In this document: in pieces, positions 9,720 to 18,733 of the stretch
Numbering within the stretch: position 1 is the stretch's first letter
Layout: each line of letters starts with the position of its first letter
Source: Acidobacteriota bacterium
Lineage (GTDB): Bacteria > Acidobacteriota > Blastocatellia > UBA7656
Assembly: GCA_016201275.1 (NCBI GenBank)
Contig: JACQDB010000131.1
Span: 1-47,102 of the forward strand
Length of the DNA: 47,102 bases
Direction: 5' to 3'
Program-made: the position numbers and the translations under genes
The notes under the pieces: generated by a model
The model's input: only the letters and a program-made list of their open reading frames with translations
What the model was told of the DNA's origin: nothing
Database searches by the model: none

Positions 9720-12700
9720 ATGAGCATAACCGAGAGAAAATCAACGGACATCGCCATCGTCGGACTAGCCGGACGTTTTCCAGGAGCAAAAAATGTCCGC
9801 GAGTTCTGGGAGAATCTGTGCCAGGGCATCGAATCCATTTCGTTTCTGTCGGATGAAGAGATGTTAGCCAACGGGGTAAGCGCCGAGTTACTAGCTAATC
9901 CCCGTTACGTCAAAGCCGACGCCACTTTGGAAGGATACGACCTCTTCGATGCGACCTTCTTCGGTTATAGCGCCAGAGAAGCAACCATCATGGATCCGCA
10001 GCAGCGCATCTTTCTGGAGTGTTGCTTGACGGCGCTCGAAGACGCAGGGCATGACGCTGAAGGCTCGAACCAATTGGTGGGGGTGTATGCAGGTGCAGGT
10101 GACAGCGGCTACTTGATGTACCATCTGTACCCGCAACGCCATCAGGTAGGTTTTATAGACCCCTTTGAAATCGGCGCGGGTAACAGCCTCTCTTCGCTGC
10201 CGACGCGGGTCTCCTACAAGCTGAATCTGAAAGGCCCAAGCCTTGCCGTGCAGACTGCCTGTTCCAGTTCCTTAGTAGCAGTGCATCTGGCAGTACAAAG
10301 CCTCTTGAACGAGGAATGCGATGTCGCTCTGGCAGGAGGAGTCAATCTCTGCTTGCCGGTGAAGTCCGGTTACCTTTATCAGGTTGACGGGCTTCTTTCT
10401 CCGGACGGACATTGCAGGCCCTTTGATGCCAATGCACGCGGCACAATATTTGGCAGTGGCGTTGGCGTTGTTGTTCTCAAACGATTGCAGGAAGCTCTTG
10501 AGGATGGCGATTTGATTCGCGCCGTCATCAAAGGTTCGGCTGTCAATAACGACGGCGCTGCCAAAGCGGGATTTACGGCTCCCAATGCCGAAGCTCAGGC
10601 AGAGGTGGTCATTGAAGCTCTAGCGGTTGCCGATGTCTCCCCCGACACCATTAATTATGTTGAGGCGCATGGAACGGGAACCTCGCTCGGTGACCCCATC
10701 GAAATCACCGCATTGACGAAAGCCTATGGCGATGCCTCTCAAACAGATAAATTCTGCGCTCTCGGCTCAGTGAAAGCCAATATAGGACACTTGGATGCGG
10801 CGGCAGGTATCGCCGGATTGATTAAGACGGTTCTGGCTCTGCAACACCAGCAGCTTCCTCCCAGCCTGAACTTCCGGCAGCCCAATCCCAATATCAATTT
10901 TGAGAACAGCCCTTTTCGCGTCAACACGCAACTACGCGAATGGCCTGTGAGCGCCGCACCGCGAAGAGCCGGGGTCAGCTCATTCGGACTTGGCGGAACA
11001 AACTGTCACATTGTTTTGGAAGAAGCCCCCGAACAAACCTCCTGCGGTGTCGCGCGGCAATGGCATCTTCTGCCGCTGTCAGCCAAAACGGCTTCGGCGC
11101 TCGAGGCTACAGAGAATGCTTTGCGCGCCTACCTGAAACAGCCGCACGGCAAGGTCAGATTGGAAGATATTGCCTTTACCTATCAGGCAGGCCGCTGGCA
11201 ATGGCCTTATAGACGCTGCCTGCTTGCCGTCGAGACAGAAGATGCCATCCACAGTTTACCAGTTCACCTTGATGAGCAGCCGTGTAAAGACGCGGTGCCG
11301 CCGAAGCAGCCACCCATCGTTTTTCTGTTTCCCGGCGAAACGGCACAAGCGCTGTCGTTTGCGAAAGGCTTATACAGGGAAGAACCGCTGTTTCAAAAAT
11401 ATGTCGCTGAGAGCGCAAAAGCCTTTGTGGCGTTGACCAATCTCGACCTCAGCGTTTATCTGGCAGAAGAAAATTCGCCGCCCGCCGCTTTTGCAAACGG
11501 CAATACGAATGCGGAGCTTATAGGCGATGCCTGTCTGTTTATTCTGGAATATGCTGTAGCCAGAATGTTGATAGACTGGGGGGTGGTGCCCAAAGCCGTT
11601 GCCGGTATTGGCGTTGGCAATTATGCCGCCGCCTGTGTGGCTGGCTTGCTGAACCTGGAAGAGGCGCTGGCATTGCTTGTTGCCAACACTAACGAAGAAG
11701 CGTTTGCTGTAGTGGACTCTTCAAGCATTGCTGCCCGGTTACGACCAATGCCCTTGCGTCCTGCACCAATCCCTTGCTGGTCAGACTACGCGCAAGGATG
11801 GCTCAGTCCACAAGAAGCTGCACAGGTTGACTTCTGGAAAAAGCGCCGTTGTGATAAAGCGCAAGTTGCCTCGCAACTGCATAGCTTACAAGCAGAAGGA
11901 TTTGACCGGTTCGTGACAGTTGGCCCGGAAAGCCATTTCACATCTCCTGACCGACAAGCGGAAAATGGCTTTGAAGCGGTGCGCTGGATGCCTGCCATAG
12001 CCTCGATTTGGAATCCCAAAGATGGCAACCGATGTCTGCATGAAGTCGTCGGCAGGTTGTGGCTTGAGGGGGTGTCAATTCAATGGCAGCGCTATCATGA
12101 CGGCATCAGACACAGGAAAGCCAGCCTGCCGACCTATCCGTTTGAAGGGCAACGCTTCTGGCCGGATGCGCCAACAAAGGCGGACACTGCGCCAAGCCTC
12201 AAAGCGCCGCTTTCAAAAAGCCAGCCGGAAGCGCAACAACCGCTTGCCGCTGCACAAGAAATCGGCTCAACTGTGCCGTTAGCCAGTTCGCCGACAGAAT
12301 GTCTCAGACAGTTGTTTACGGAATTGCTCGGTATCGAAGAGGTGAGTGAGGCGGAGAGTTTTACAGATTTGGGCGGCGACTCGTTGCTGGCGACGCAATT
12401 GGCGTCGCGCATACGGGATACTTTTGGCGTTACTGTGACGCTGCGAAGCATCCTTGAACAACCGACCATTGCCCAGTTGTCCGCATTAATTTGCGCGGCT
12501 CAAAAAAATGGCAATGATGCACCGCTACCCCCCATCAGTCAGGCAGACAGAAACCTGCCCATCCCCTTATCTTATGGTCAGCAGAGACTGTGGTTTCTTG
12601 ATTCGCTCAATCCCGGCAATCCTTCTGCGAATATCAATTCTGCGGTTCGTATTGACGGCGAGGTTGAAATCAGCGCTCTCGATAAAAGCCTTAATGAAAT

Positions 12701-15700
12701 CATTCGACGCCACGAGGTTTTGCGAACCGCGTTTGTTCAGGAGAACGAGCAACTGCTTCAGGTGATAATGCCAAGCGTAAAAACACGCCTCTCGGTGGTT
12801 GATTTATGCGACATCCCTGCCGATGGACAAAATGCAGTGGTGCTGAAGCTGGCGCAACAGGAATGCCGCAGAGGTTTCGATTTGCGGAAACCGCCTTTGC
12901 TGCGTGTCACCTTTTTCAAGCTCTCAGAGCGTCACGGAGTGCTTCTGTTTACCATTCATCACATCGTTTCTGATGGCTGGTCAACCGGAGTATTGGTGAG
13001 AGAAATGGCGAAGTTGTATGAAGCTTGCCTGCATCATGAGAAGGCGTCTGCGGCGCTTCCTGACCTGGCTTTGCAATATGCCGATTACGCTGTCTGGCAA
13101 CGTCACCAACTCGATAGTCCAGAGATAGAGGCGTCATTAGCGTATTGGCGCGAGCGTCTGGCAGGACCACTGCCCACTCTGGCGCTGCCCACGGATCGTC
13201 CGCGACCCGCAATCCGAAGCACTTCAGGTCGCGGACAAGGCGTGCGTATTCCCGCAGAGATTACCAACAATCTGCGTCTGTTGAGCAATCAACAAGGCGT
13301 TACCCTGTACATGACTTTACTGGCGGCATTCGCTGTGCTGTTGAAGCGCTATAGCGGTCAGCATGACTTACTGATAGGAACTCCGATAGCCAACCGTATG
13401 GACAGCGCTTTGGAAGCGCTCATCGGTTTTTTTGTCAATGTTCTGGTGCTGCGCGTTGATGCGAGCGGCAACCCGAAATTTATGGATTTGCTGGAGCGGG
13501 TGCGCCAGGTAACGCTGGAAGCTTACAGCCATCAGGAAGTGCCTTTTGAAAGGCTGGTCGAAGAGCTTCAACCTCCGCGTGATGCCAGCCGGACACCGCT
13601 TTTTGATGTCATGTTCGTGCTGCAAAATACCCCTGCATCCACCCTTGAGGCAGCCGGGCTAACCATGACAAACTGTGAGCTTGATGCAGGGCTTGCCGTC
13701 TATGACCTGACGCTTTCGCTCGAAGACACTCCTTTCGGTCTTGACGGCTGGCTGCAATACAATGCCGATCTTTTCGATGCAGATACCATCGCGCGATTGA
13801 TCAGTCATTGGCAGACTCTTTTGCAAAACATCGCTTTGGACCCGGAGCGGCGCATTGAAGAAATCGCTATGTTGCCTGCCGCAGAGAGCGAACAACTGCT
13901 CAATGACTGGAGCGGAACGGTTGCTCCCGAACCAGGTTTCCGCTTTGTTCATGACCTCGTGCGTTCCCGCGTTGAAGAGTCACCGGATGCGATTGCCGTT
14001 GTCTATGAAGAGCAGACTCTAACGTATGCGGAGTTGAACCGTCGCGCCAATCAGTTGGCCAATCACTTGCGACGGCTCGGCGCAGGGGCGGATGTTTTGA
14101 TAGGGCTGTACGTAGAGCGTTCAATCGAAATGGTTATTAGCTGGCTGGGCGTGTTGAAAGCCGGAGCCGCCTATGTTCCGATTGATCCGGCTTATCCGCC
14201 AGAGCGCGTTGCGTTAATGCTTAGGGAAGCCGAGGTCGCCATTTGCCTGACGCAGGCATCTTTGCAGGAAAGGCTTCCCCACGACAAAATATCAAGCCTC
14301 TGCCTCGATGCAGAGTGGCAGAAAATTTCCGCTGAACCGACGACAGACCCTTTGGCGCGCCTGTCGCCCGACAACCTTGCTTATGTCATTTACACTTCGG
14401 GTTCAACTGGCTCTCCCAAAGCCGTTATGGTGCCTCACACGGGATTATATAATCTCACCCTTGAGCAGGCGAAAACTTTCCGCGTGACGCCGCAGGATCG
14501 CCATCTGCAATTCTCGCCGTTGAGTTTTGATGCCTCCGTGCATGAATTAACCCTGGCTTTGTGTCACGGCGCACAGTTGGTGATGGCAAAAGCCACCGAT
14601 ATGTTGCCGACCAAAGGTTTCGTCAAGATGCTGCAAAGGTTGTCGGTTACCATCGCCGGAATCCTGCCCTCTTCACTGGCGCTGATTGAAGATAGCGGAC
14701 TCTCTGCTTTGCACACCCTGATCGTTGCTGGCGAAGCCTGTCCGGTCAATATCGCTCGACGCTGGAGCCACGGGCGACGACTGATTGAAGAATACGGCAC
14801 CTCGGAAACGACCATCTGGTCAACCAAAGTCGAGTGCATAGACGCTGCTGACGTAACTTCGATTGGTCGCCCCATCACCAATACTCAGACCTTCATACTC
14901 GATGATCATCTGAAGCCTGTCCCGACAGGTGTGGTCGGAGAACTTTACATAGGAGGCATAGGTCTATCGCGAGGCTATATGCAAAAACCGGAGCTGACGG
15001 CTGAACGGTTCTTAGCGCATCCCTTCAGCTCGCAAGCCGGTGCCAGGCTCTACAAGACAGGGGACCACGCAAAATATTTAAAAGATGGCAGAATTGAGTT
15101 CCTCGGCAGATTGGATCAGCAAATTAAACTTCATGGCATCAGGGTTGAGTTGTCTGAGATTGAAGTGGTTTTAATGCAACACCCGGCTATTAAAGCAGCG
15201 ACGGTTTGCGCGTCCGGGGAAGGACCGGACAAAGCTCTGATCGCTTATGTGATCTATGCGAACCGCGCAGCGTTTACGGTTGGTGACATTCAGCGATTTT
15301 TGAGTGAGCGATTGCCAGCTTACCTGGTGCCGTCTTGCTTCGTTGAAATGGAACACATGCCTTTGACGCCAAACGGTAAGGTAGATCGCAAAGCCTTGCC
15401 CGCACCTGTTCGCAAAGGCTCGCAACCCAACTCCGGTCAGCAAACGGGCGAGTCAAAATTATATAGAGAGATTGCTGCAATTGTCGAAGATGTTCTGCAA
15501 GTGGATGGCATAAACCCGGATGACAATTTGTTCGAGCTTGGCGCTCATTCGCTTTTGATGGTGAAGCTGAAAGGGAGACTGGACGCGGCGTTTAACCGGG
15601 ATTTCCCGATGCTTGAATTGTTCAAACACTCAAGCGTCAAAGCTCTGGCAGAGTTGATAGGCGCAACTTCGGAATCTGATCTGGCGGCTGAATCGGCTGC

Positions 15701-15752
15701 CACAAGAGCCAAACTCCGGCAGCAATTGCGGCGTCGGCGGCAATCGGTTTGA
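9720..15752 (+). CDS. Hybrid PKS-NRPS, KS-(decayed AT)-ACP-C-A-PCP
   Basis: The protein has 2010 residues and starts at an ATG without a clear Shine-Dalgarno site. The KS looks competent: Cys181 in TACSSS, EAHGTGT and NIGHLD. The following region aligns with an AT (FLFPGE near residue 530) but the GHSxG nucleophile motif reads GIGVG, with Gly631 where Ser should be, and the small subdomain including HAFH is missing; the region is about 60 residues shorter than the AT of the preceding PKS. Next are an ACP (LGGDSL, Ser888), a C domain with intact HHIVSDG near 1080, an A domain (YTSGSTGSPKA near 1558, EYGTSE, YKTGDH, NGKVDRKALP) and a PCP (LGAHSL near 1944). The by-eye A-domain code D-A-H-I-I-A-E-I-W matches none I know, but Asp at the first position implies an alpha-amino acid. 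The PKS half needs malonyl loading from another AT or is skipped. Confidence 0.95.
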   Translation: MSITERKSTDIAIVGLAGRFPGAKNVREFWENLCQGIESISFLSDEEMLANGVSAELLANPRYVKADATLEGYDLFDATFFGYSAREATIMDPQQRIFLECCLTALEDAGHDAEGSNQLVGVYAGAGDSGYLMYHLYPQRHQVGFIDPFEIGAGNSLSSLPTRVSYKLNLKGPSLAVQTACSSSLVAVHLAVQSLLNEECDVALAGGVNLCLPVKSGYLYQVDGLLSPDGHCRPFDANARGTIFGSGVGVVVLKRLQEALEDGDLIRAVIKGSAVNNDGAAKAGFTAPNAEAQAEVVIEALAVADVSPDTINYVEAHGTGTSLGDPIEITALTKAYGDASQTDKFCALGSVKANIGHLDAAAGIAGLIKTVLALQHQQLPPSLNFRQPNPNINFENSPFRVNTQLREWPVSAAPRRAGVSSFGLGGTNCHIVLEEAPEQTSCGVARQWHLLPLSAKTASALEATENALRAYLKQPHGKVRLEDIAFTYQAGRWQWPYRRCLLAVETEDAIHSLPVHLDEQPCKDAVPPKQPPIVFLFPGETAQALSFAKGLYREEPLFQKYVAESAKAFVALTNLDLSVYLAEENSPPAAFANGNTNAELIGDACLFILEYAVARMLIDWGVVPKAVAGIGVGNYAAACVAGLLNLEEALALLVANTNEEAFAVVDSSSIAARLRPMPLRPAPIPCWSDYAQGWLSPQEAAQVDFWKKRRCDKAQVASQLHSLQAEGFDRFVTVGPESHFTSPDRQAENGFEAVRWMPAIASIWNPKDGNRCLHEVVGRLWLEGVSIQWQRYHDGIRHRKASLPTYPFEGQRFWPDAPTKADTAPSLKAPLSKSQPEAQQPLAAAQEIGSTVPLASSPTECLRQLFTELLGIEEVSEAESFTDLGGDSLLATQLASRIRDTFGVTVTLRSILEQPTIAQLSALICAAQKNGNDAPLPPISQADRNLPIPLSYGQQRLWFLDSLNPGNPSANINSAVRIDGEVEISALDKSLNEIIRRHEVLRTAFVQENEQLLQVIMPSVKTRLSVVDLCDIPADGQNAVVLKLAQQECRRGFDLRKPPLLRVTFFKLSERHGVLLFTIHHIVSDGWSTGVLVREMAKLYEACLHHEKASAALPDLALQYADYAVWQRHQLDSPEIEASLAYWRERLAGPLPTLALPTDRPRPAIRSTSGRGQGVRIPAEITNNLRLLSNQQGVTLYMTLLAAFAVLLKRYSGQHDLLIGTPIANRMDSALEALIGFFVNVLVLRVDASGNPKFMDLLERVRQVTLEAYSHQEVPFERLVEELQPPRDASRTPLFDVMFVLQNTPASTLEAAGLTMTNCELDAGLAVYDLTLSLEDTPFGLDGWLQYNADLFDADTIARLISHWQTLLQNIALDPERRIEEIAMLPAAESEQLLNDWSGTVAPEPGFRFVHDLVRSRVEESPDAIAVVYEEQTLTYAELNRRANQLANHLRRLGAGADVLIGLYVERSIEMVISWLGVLKAGAAYVPIDPAYPPERVALMLREAEVAICLTQASLQERLPHDKISSLCLDAEWQKISAEPTTDPLARLSPDNLAYVIYTSGSTGSPKAVMVPHTGLYNLTLEQAKTFRVTPQDRHLQFSPLSFDASVHELTLALCHGAQLVMAKATDMLPTKGFVKMLQRLSVTIAGILPSSLALIEDSGLSALHTLIVAGEACPVNIARRWSHGRRLIEEYGTSETTIWSTKVECIDAADVTSIGRPITNTQTFILDDHLKPVPTGVVGELYIGGIGLSRGYMQKPELTAERFLAHPFSSQAGARLYKTGDHAKYLKDGRIEFLGRLDQQIKLHGIRVELSEIEVVLMQHPAIKAATVCASGEGPDKALIAYVIYANRAAFTVGDIQRFLSERLPAYLVPSCFVEMEHMPLTPNGKVDRKALPAPVRKGSQPNSGQQTGESKLYREIAAIVEDVLQVDGINPDDNLFELGAHSLLMVKLKGRLDAAFNRDFPMLELFKHSSVKALAELIGATSESDLAAESAATRAKLRQQLRRRRQSV
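10800..10868 (+). repeat. 69-bp exact repeat in KS domain (copy 2 of 2)
   Basis: Identical to 6034-6102, while the flanking KS sequence differs at synonymous and non-synonymous sites, which points to gene conversion. Confidence 0.9.
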
Positions 15753-16391
15753 AGCTTTCGATGCGCCTCAAGTTAGAAAAGGACAGACAAACGCTCCCCT
15801 AAACCAGAATGCACAAGGTTGGGACACTGCACATTGAGAATAAGCCCTGTTTATCGACTTACTTTCATCATCGAGTGTATCAAGGTCATGCTTTCTGAAT
15901 TAGACAATCTTTGCTTTTTCGCCAACCGCTTGCCGAGGCTTTCTTTTGCCAACCAGGTTTGCAGGGTTCAGGGAATCCTGCCTTGGGCACTTTCCAAGTC
16001 ATGCCTCTTGGCTCAATATGTGCGGCAGGCAAAAGCGAGGGCGGGCAACCTCGGTGAGACCTTTGAAAAAGTTTTGAAACCGTCTTTAAGGAATATTTAA
16101 TCGAGAATTCAAGGCTCTATAAAGACCGGAAAGCGATAATTTTGTATGATCCATCTGTAAGGAATCAAGGATGCCGGAGGCAAAGCATTTGGCTCAAGAG
16201 CTTATCGGCAAAAGTCGTCATCTGGCATCCGAATCACTTCGACAGTAGATTGGTTTCTGGTAAATCGGCGAAGGAAAACCATTCAGGTCAAACAGCCTGA
16301 ATCGTTATAGGATTTGGAGACCTGAAAGTCTTCCTTGAGAAGCTTGCTGAAACCTTCTGCAAGGAAGCTTCCGAAATGAGTTGCTTGGCAA

Positions 16392-16423
16392 CCTGCCCCG
16401 ATTGCCGCGGCAATCGGGGCAGG
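16392..16423. repeat. Perfect 32-bp palindrome
   Basis: Two 16-bp arms are exact reverse complements with no spacer, very GC-rich in the centre. There is no T-run after it on the + strand, so it is not a typical intrinsic terminator for upstream genes. It could be an operator-like dyad, a cruciform-forming site or part of a decayed repeat element. Confidence 0.8.
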
Positions 16424-16821
16424 AAGTAGTATTGATTCCCTTCAAATACTGTAAGGTGTTTCGATAGGAAATTTGATGGTCAACTCGAAAGCCTCTTTCC
16501 TGACTTGACCAGACGTAAAGAATGTTACCTTCTCGAAGGCCACTTGATGTCGGAGTTGGTGCCGTTGTCTGGGGAGTGCGTTCAATCATCAGGTATCGAA
16601 AGGCGGTCGCCTTGTTCGCAAGCAGCAAGAGCGCAAGAGCGGTAGCCCGGCTGGAAGGCAAAAATGACGACGGCAACCGACAAGTCTCAAGGGGCATTTC
16701 CAACCACCAGCAGACTCCTTCGTTACTTTGGCAAACCCGCAAGGACAAGTTGCATAGAACATTTTGAAAGTAATTCCGACTTCATATAGCTTTCCTGAAT
16801 CATTCGTGGATCGCCAGCGAG

Positions 16822-16913
16822 GTATCGCAGACTGCCAGTCTGCGGAAGGCTTGCAGCCCATGTCCTTTTGCAAGTCAAGCAACCTGAGACCGCAGACTAG
16901 CAGTCTGCGATAC
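16822..16913. repeat. REPIN-like element: two inverted copies of a self-palindromic core
   Basis: The left arm is 16822-16845 and the right arm 16890-16913. The arms are reverse complements at 23 of 24 positions, and each arm is itself nearly palindromic around CAGACTG. The 44-bp spacer holds a smaller inverted pair (CTTGCA...TGCAAG). This is the layout of REP doublets (REPINs) spread by RAYT transposases; no RAYT gene is in the window. Confidence 0.75.
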
Positions 16914-17039
16914 ATTTAGAATTTCTATAATTCTTGAAATCAAAAGGCTCATTGATACAGGGCTTGCCTGTGAAGCGATCCTGCATATCAAGCTACAGGC
17001 ATCTGACCATATAAAATCGTACAGCGAAAGGCACACATT

Positions 17040-18611
17040 ATGGCGCAAAAAATCCGCAGAGTTTTGATCGTTGGAGGCGGATCAGCAGGCTGGATGACGG
17101 CTGCTTATCTCACCAAAGCTTTGGAAGCAAATGTTGAAGTGATGCTCATTGAATCTCCCAATATCTCAACCATAGGAGTTGGCGAGGCAACTTTCAGCAC
17201 CATCAAGGTATTCTTCGATTTTCTCGGACTGGACGAACGTGACTGGATGCCGAAATGCAATGCAACTTACAAATTATGCGTGAAGTTTGTGAACTGGAAC
17301 GCCGAACGACAAGCCTTTCACCACCCTTTTCAGAGGTACGAAGTCGTAGATGGCTTCAATGTCGCCGAATGGTGGCTGAAATTGAAAAGAAAGAAAGAAG
17401 CATTCGACTATTCCTGTTTCCATACGCCGGCTTTATGCGACGCCAAGCGTTCGCCCAAATATATGGATGGGCAGGTCTATGAGGAAAAGGTTCAGGAATA
17501 TTTTTTGCCTCAACACGCTTACCGAAAAAATGTGCTGGCAGATTTAAAAATTCAATATCCTTATGCCTATCACTTTAACGCAAGTCTGCTGGCTAATTAT
17601 TTGCGAGAGTATGCTGTCCCCAGAGGCGTCAAGCACATTTTGGATGATGTCCTAAACATCAAACTTGCAGAGGATGGCAGCATCTCTCATATCACCACCA
17701 AAGACCATGGCGACCTAGCCAGCGACCTGTTTATAGACTGTACAGGATTTCGAGGAATGTTAATCAACAAGACGCTCGGCGAGCCATTTGTCTCGTTCGG
17801 CGATTCCTTGCTCTGCGACCGTGCCGTAGCCATGCAGATACCCAAAGATATTGCCAAAGACGGCATCAACCCGTACACGACAGCCACTGCGCTCAGTGCT
17901 GGTTGGGTCTGGAATATTCCGCTTTACGGTCGCGATGGCACAGGCTATGTTTATTCCAGTTCTTTCCTTTCGCAAGAGGAAGCTGAAAAAGAATTTCGCC
18001 AGCATCTGGGCACTGTCTCTGATGACCGCCAGCCTCTGCATATCAAAATGCGAATCGGACGCAACCGCAACTCTTGGGTCAAAAACTGCGTGGCAATCGG
18101 TCTGTCAAGCGGCTTTGTCGAACCTTTGGAATCAACGGGCATTTTCTTCATACAGCACGGCATTGAAGAATTGATTCACTACTTCCCGAACAAAAAATTC
18201 GATGAAGAAACGATTAAAAGCTACAACAAATCTATAGCCGATTGCATAGATGGCATACGCGATTTTCTGGTTCTTCATTATCACGCCAGCAATCGTCTGG
18301 ATACGCCTTTCTGGAAAGCCACCAAAGAAGACATCTTGGTGCCGGAGGCTTTGACAGAACGGATGAAATTATGGAGTACGAGACTGCCAAGTAATCGCAC
18401 AATCAATCCGCAATATCATGGGTTCGAGTTGTTTTCCTACATCACCATGTTGCTGGGACTGGGCTATCAGCCTTCGAACAGTCTGCCGATACTCAATCAT
18501 TTACAGGATCGCAACGCCAGGGCGGCTTTCCGCAGACTCAAGCAAAAGACCGTTCATTTATGTAAGACTTTGCCCTCTCAATATGAGTATTTGTCCACTA
18601 TGTATGCCTGA
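17040..18611 (+). CDS. Flavin-dependent halogenase (tryptophan halogenase family)
   Basis: The 523-residue length is typical for the family (PF04820). FADH2-dependent halogenases make hypohalous acid at the flavin and pass it through a tunnel to a catalytic Lys beside the substrate. Visible landmarks are the N-terminal dinucleotide fold GGGSAGW (residues 10-16), the catalytic Lys78 in a context like PrnA Lys79, the WxWxIP signature at 289-294 (WVWNIP) and Glu364-Ser365 in PLESTG, matching PrnA Glu346-Ser347. All expected catalytic residues are therefore present. AAAGG lies about 9 bp before the ATG. The substrate could be free Trp or an aromatic unit on a carrier protein; the sequence does not decide. 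No flavin reductase gene is nearby. Its place between NRPS/PKS genes and the DAHP synthase downstream fit a halogenated aromatic in the product. Confidence 0.95.
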   Translation: MAQKIRRVLIVGGGSAGWMTAAYLTKALEANVEVMLIESPNISTIGVGEATFSTIKVFFDFLGLDERDWMPKCNATYKLCVKFVNWNAERQAFHHPFQRYEVVDGFNVAEWWLKLKRKKEAFDYSCFHTPALCDAKRSPKYMDGQVYEEKVQEYFLPQHAYRKNVLADLKIQYPYAYHFNASLLANYLREYAVPRGVKHILDDVLNIKLAEDGSISHITTKDHGDLASDLFIDCTGFRGMLINKTLGEPFVSFGDSLLCDRAVAMQIPKDIAKDGINPYTTATALSAGWVWNIPLYGRDGTGYVYSSSFLSQEEAEKEFRQHLGTVSDDRQPLHIKMRIGRNRNSWVKNCVAIGLSSGFVEPLESTGIFFIQHGIEELIHYFPNKKFDEETIKSYNKSIADCIDGIRDFLVLHYHASNRLDTPFWKATKEDILVPEALTERMKLWSTRLPSNRTINPQYHGFELFSYITMLLGLGYQPSNSLPILNHLQDRNARAAFRRLKQKTVHLCKTLPSQYEYLSTMYA

Positions 18612-18733
18612 AACCAGGAATCGGTTGCTGACTGCGGGGCTACGCAAATCGGCAAAACGGCACAGGCATCAAGACCTTGGTTTTAACTCGAAAACCGCAA
18701 CCAACAGATGTTTTAACTCCTCAAGAGGATGAC

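Larger units (their letters stand above)
15753..17039. other. 1.29 kb gene-poor region between PKS-NRPS and halogenase genes
   Basis: I see no convincing gene. The longest frames (15819-16100 on +, 16305-16748 on -) have no recognisable motif or start signal. The stretch does hold DNA structure: a perfect 32-bp palindrome at 16392-16423, a 7-bp stem at 16339-16345/16365-16371, and a REPIN-like pair at 16822-16913. It is the longest gap inside the otherwise tightly packed biosynthetic locus, so a separate promoter for the halogenase onward could lie here, but I cannot name one. Confidence 0.6.

Noticed and set aside
15819-16100. 93-codon frame after the PKS-NRPS gene
   Set aside because: Non-ATG start without a Shine-Dalgarno, no motif, and unusual composition next to palindromes; treated as chance.
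16305-16748. 147-codon minus-strand frame
   Set aside because: Spans the 32-bp palindrome, has no family signature and no supporting start signal.
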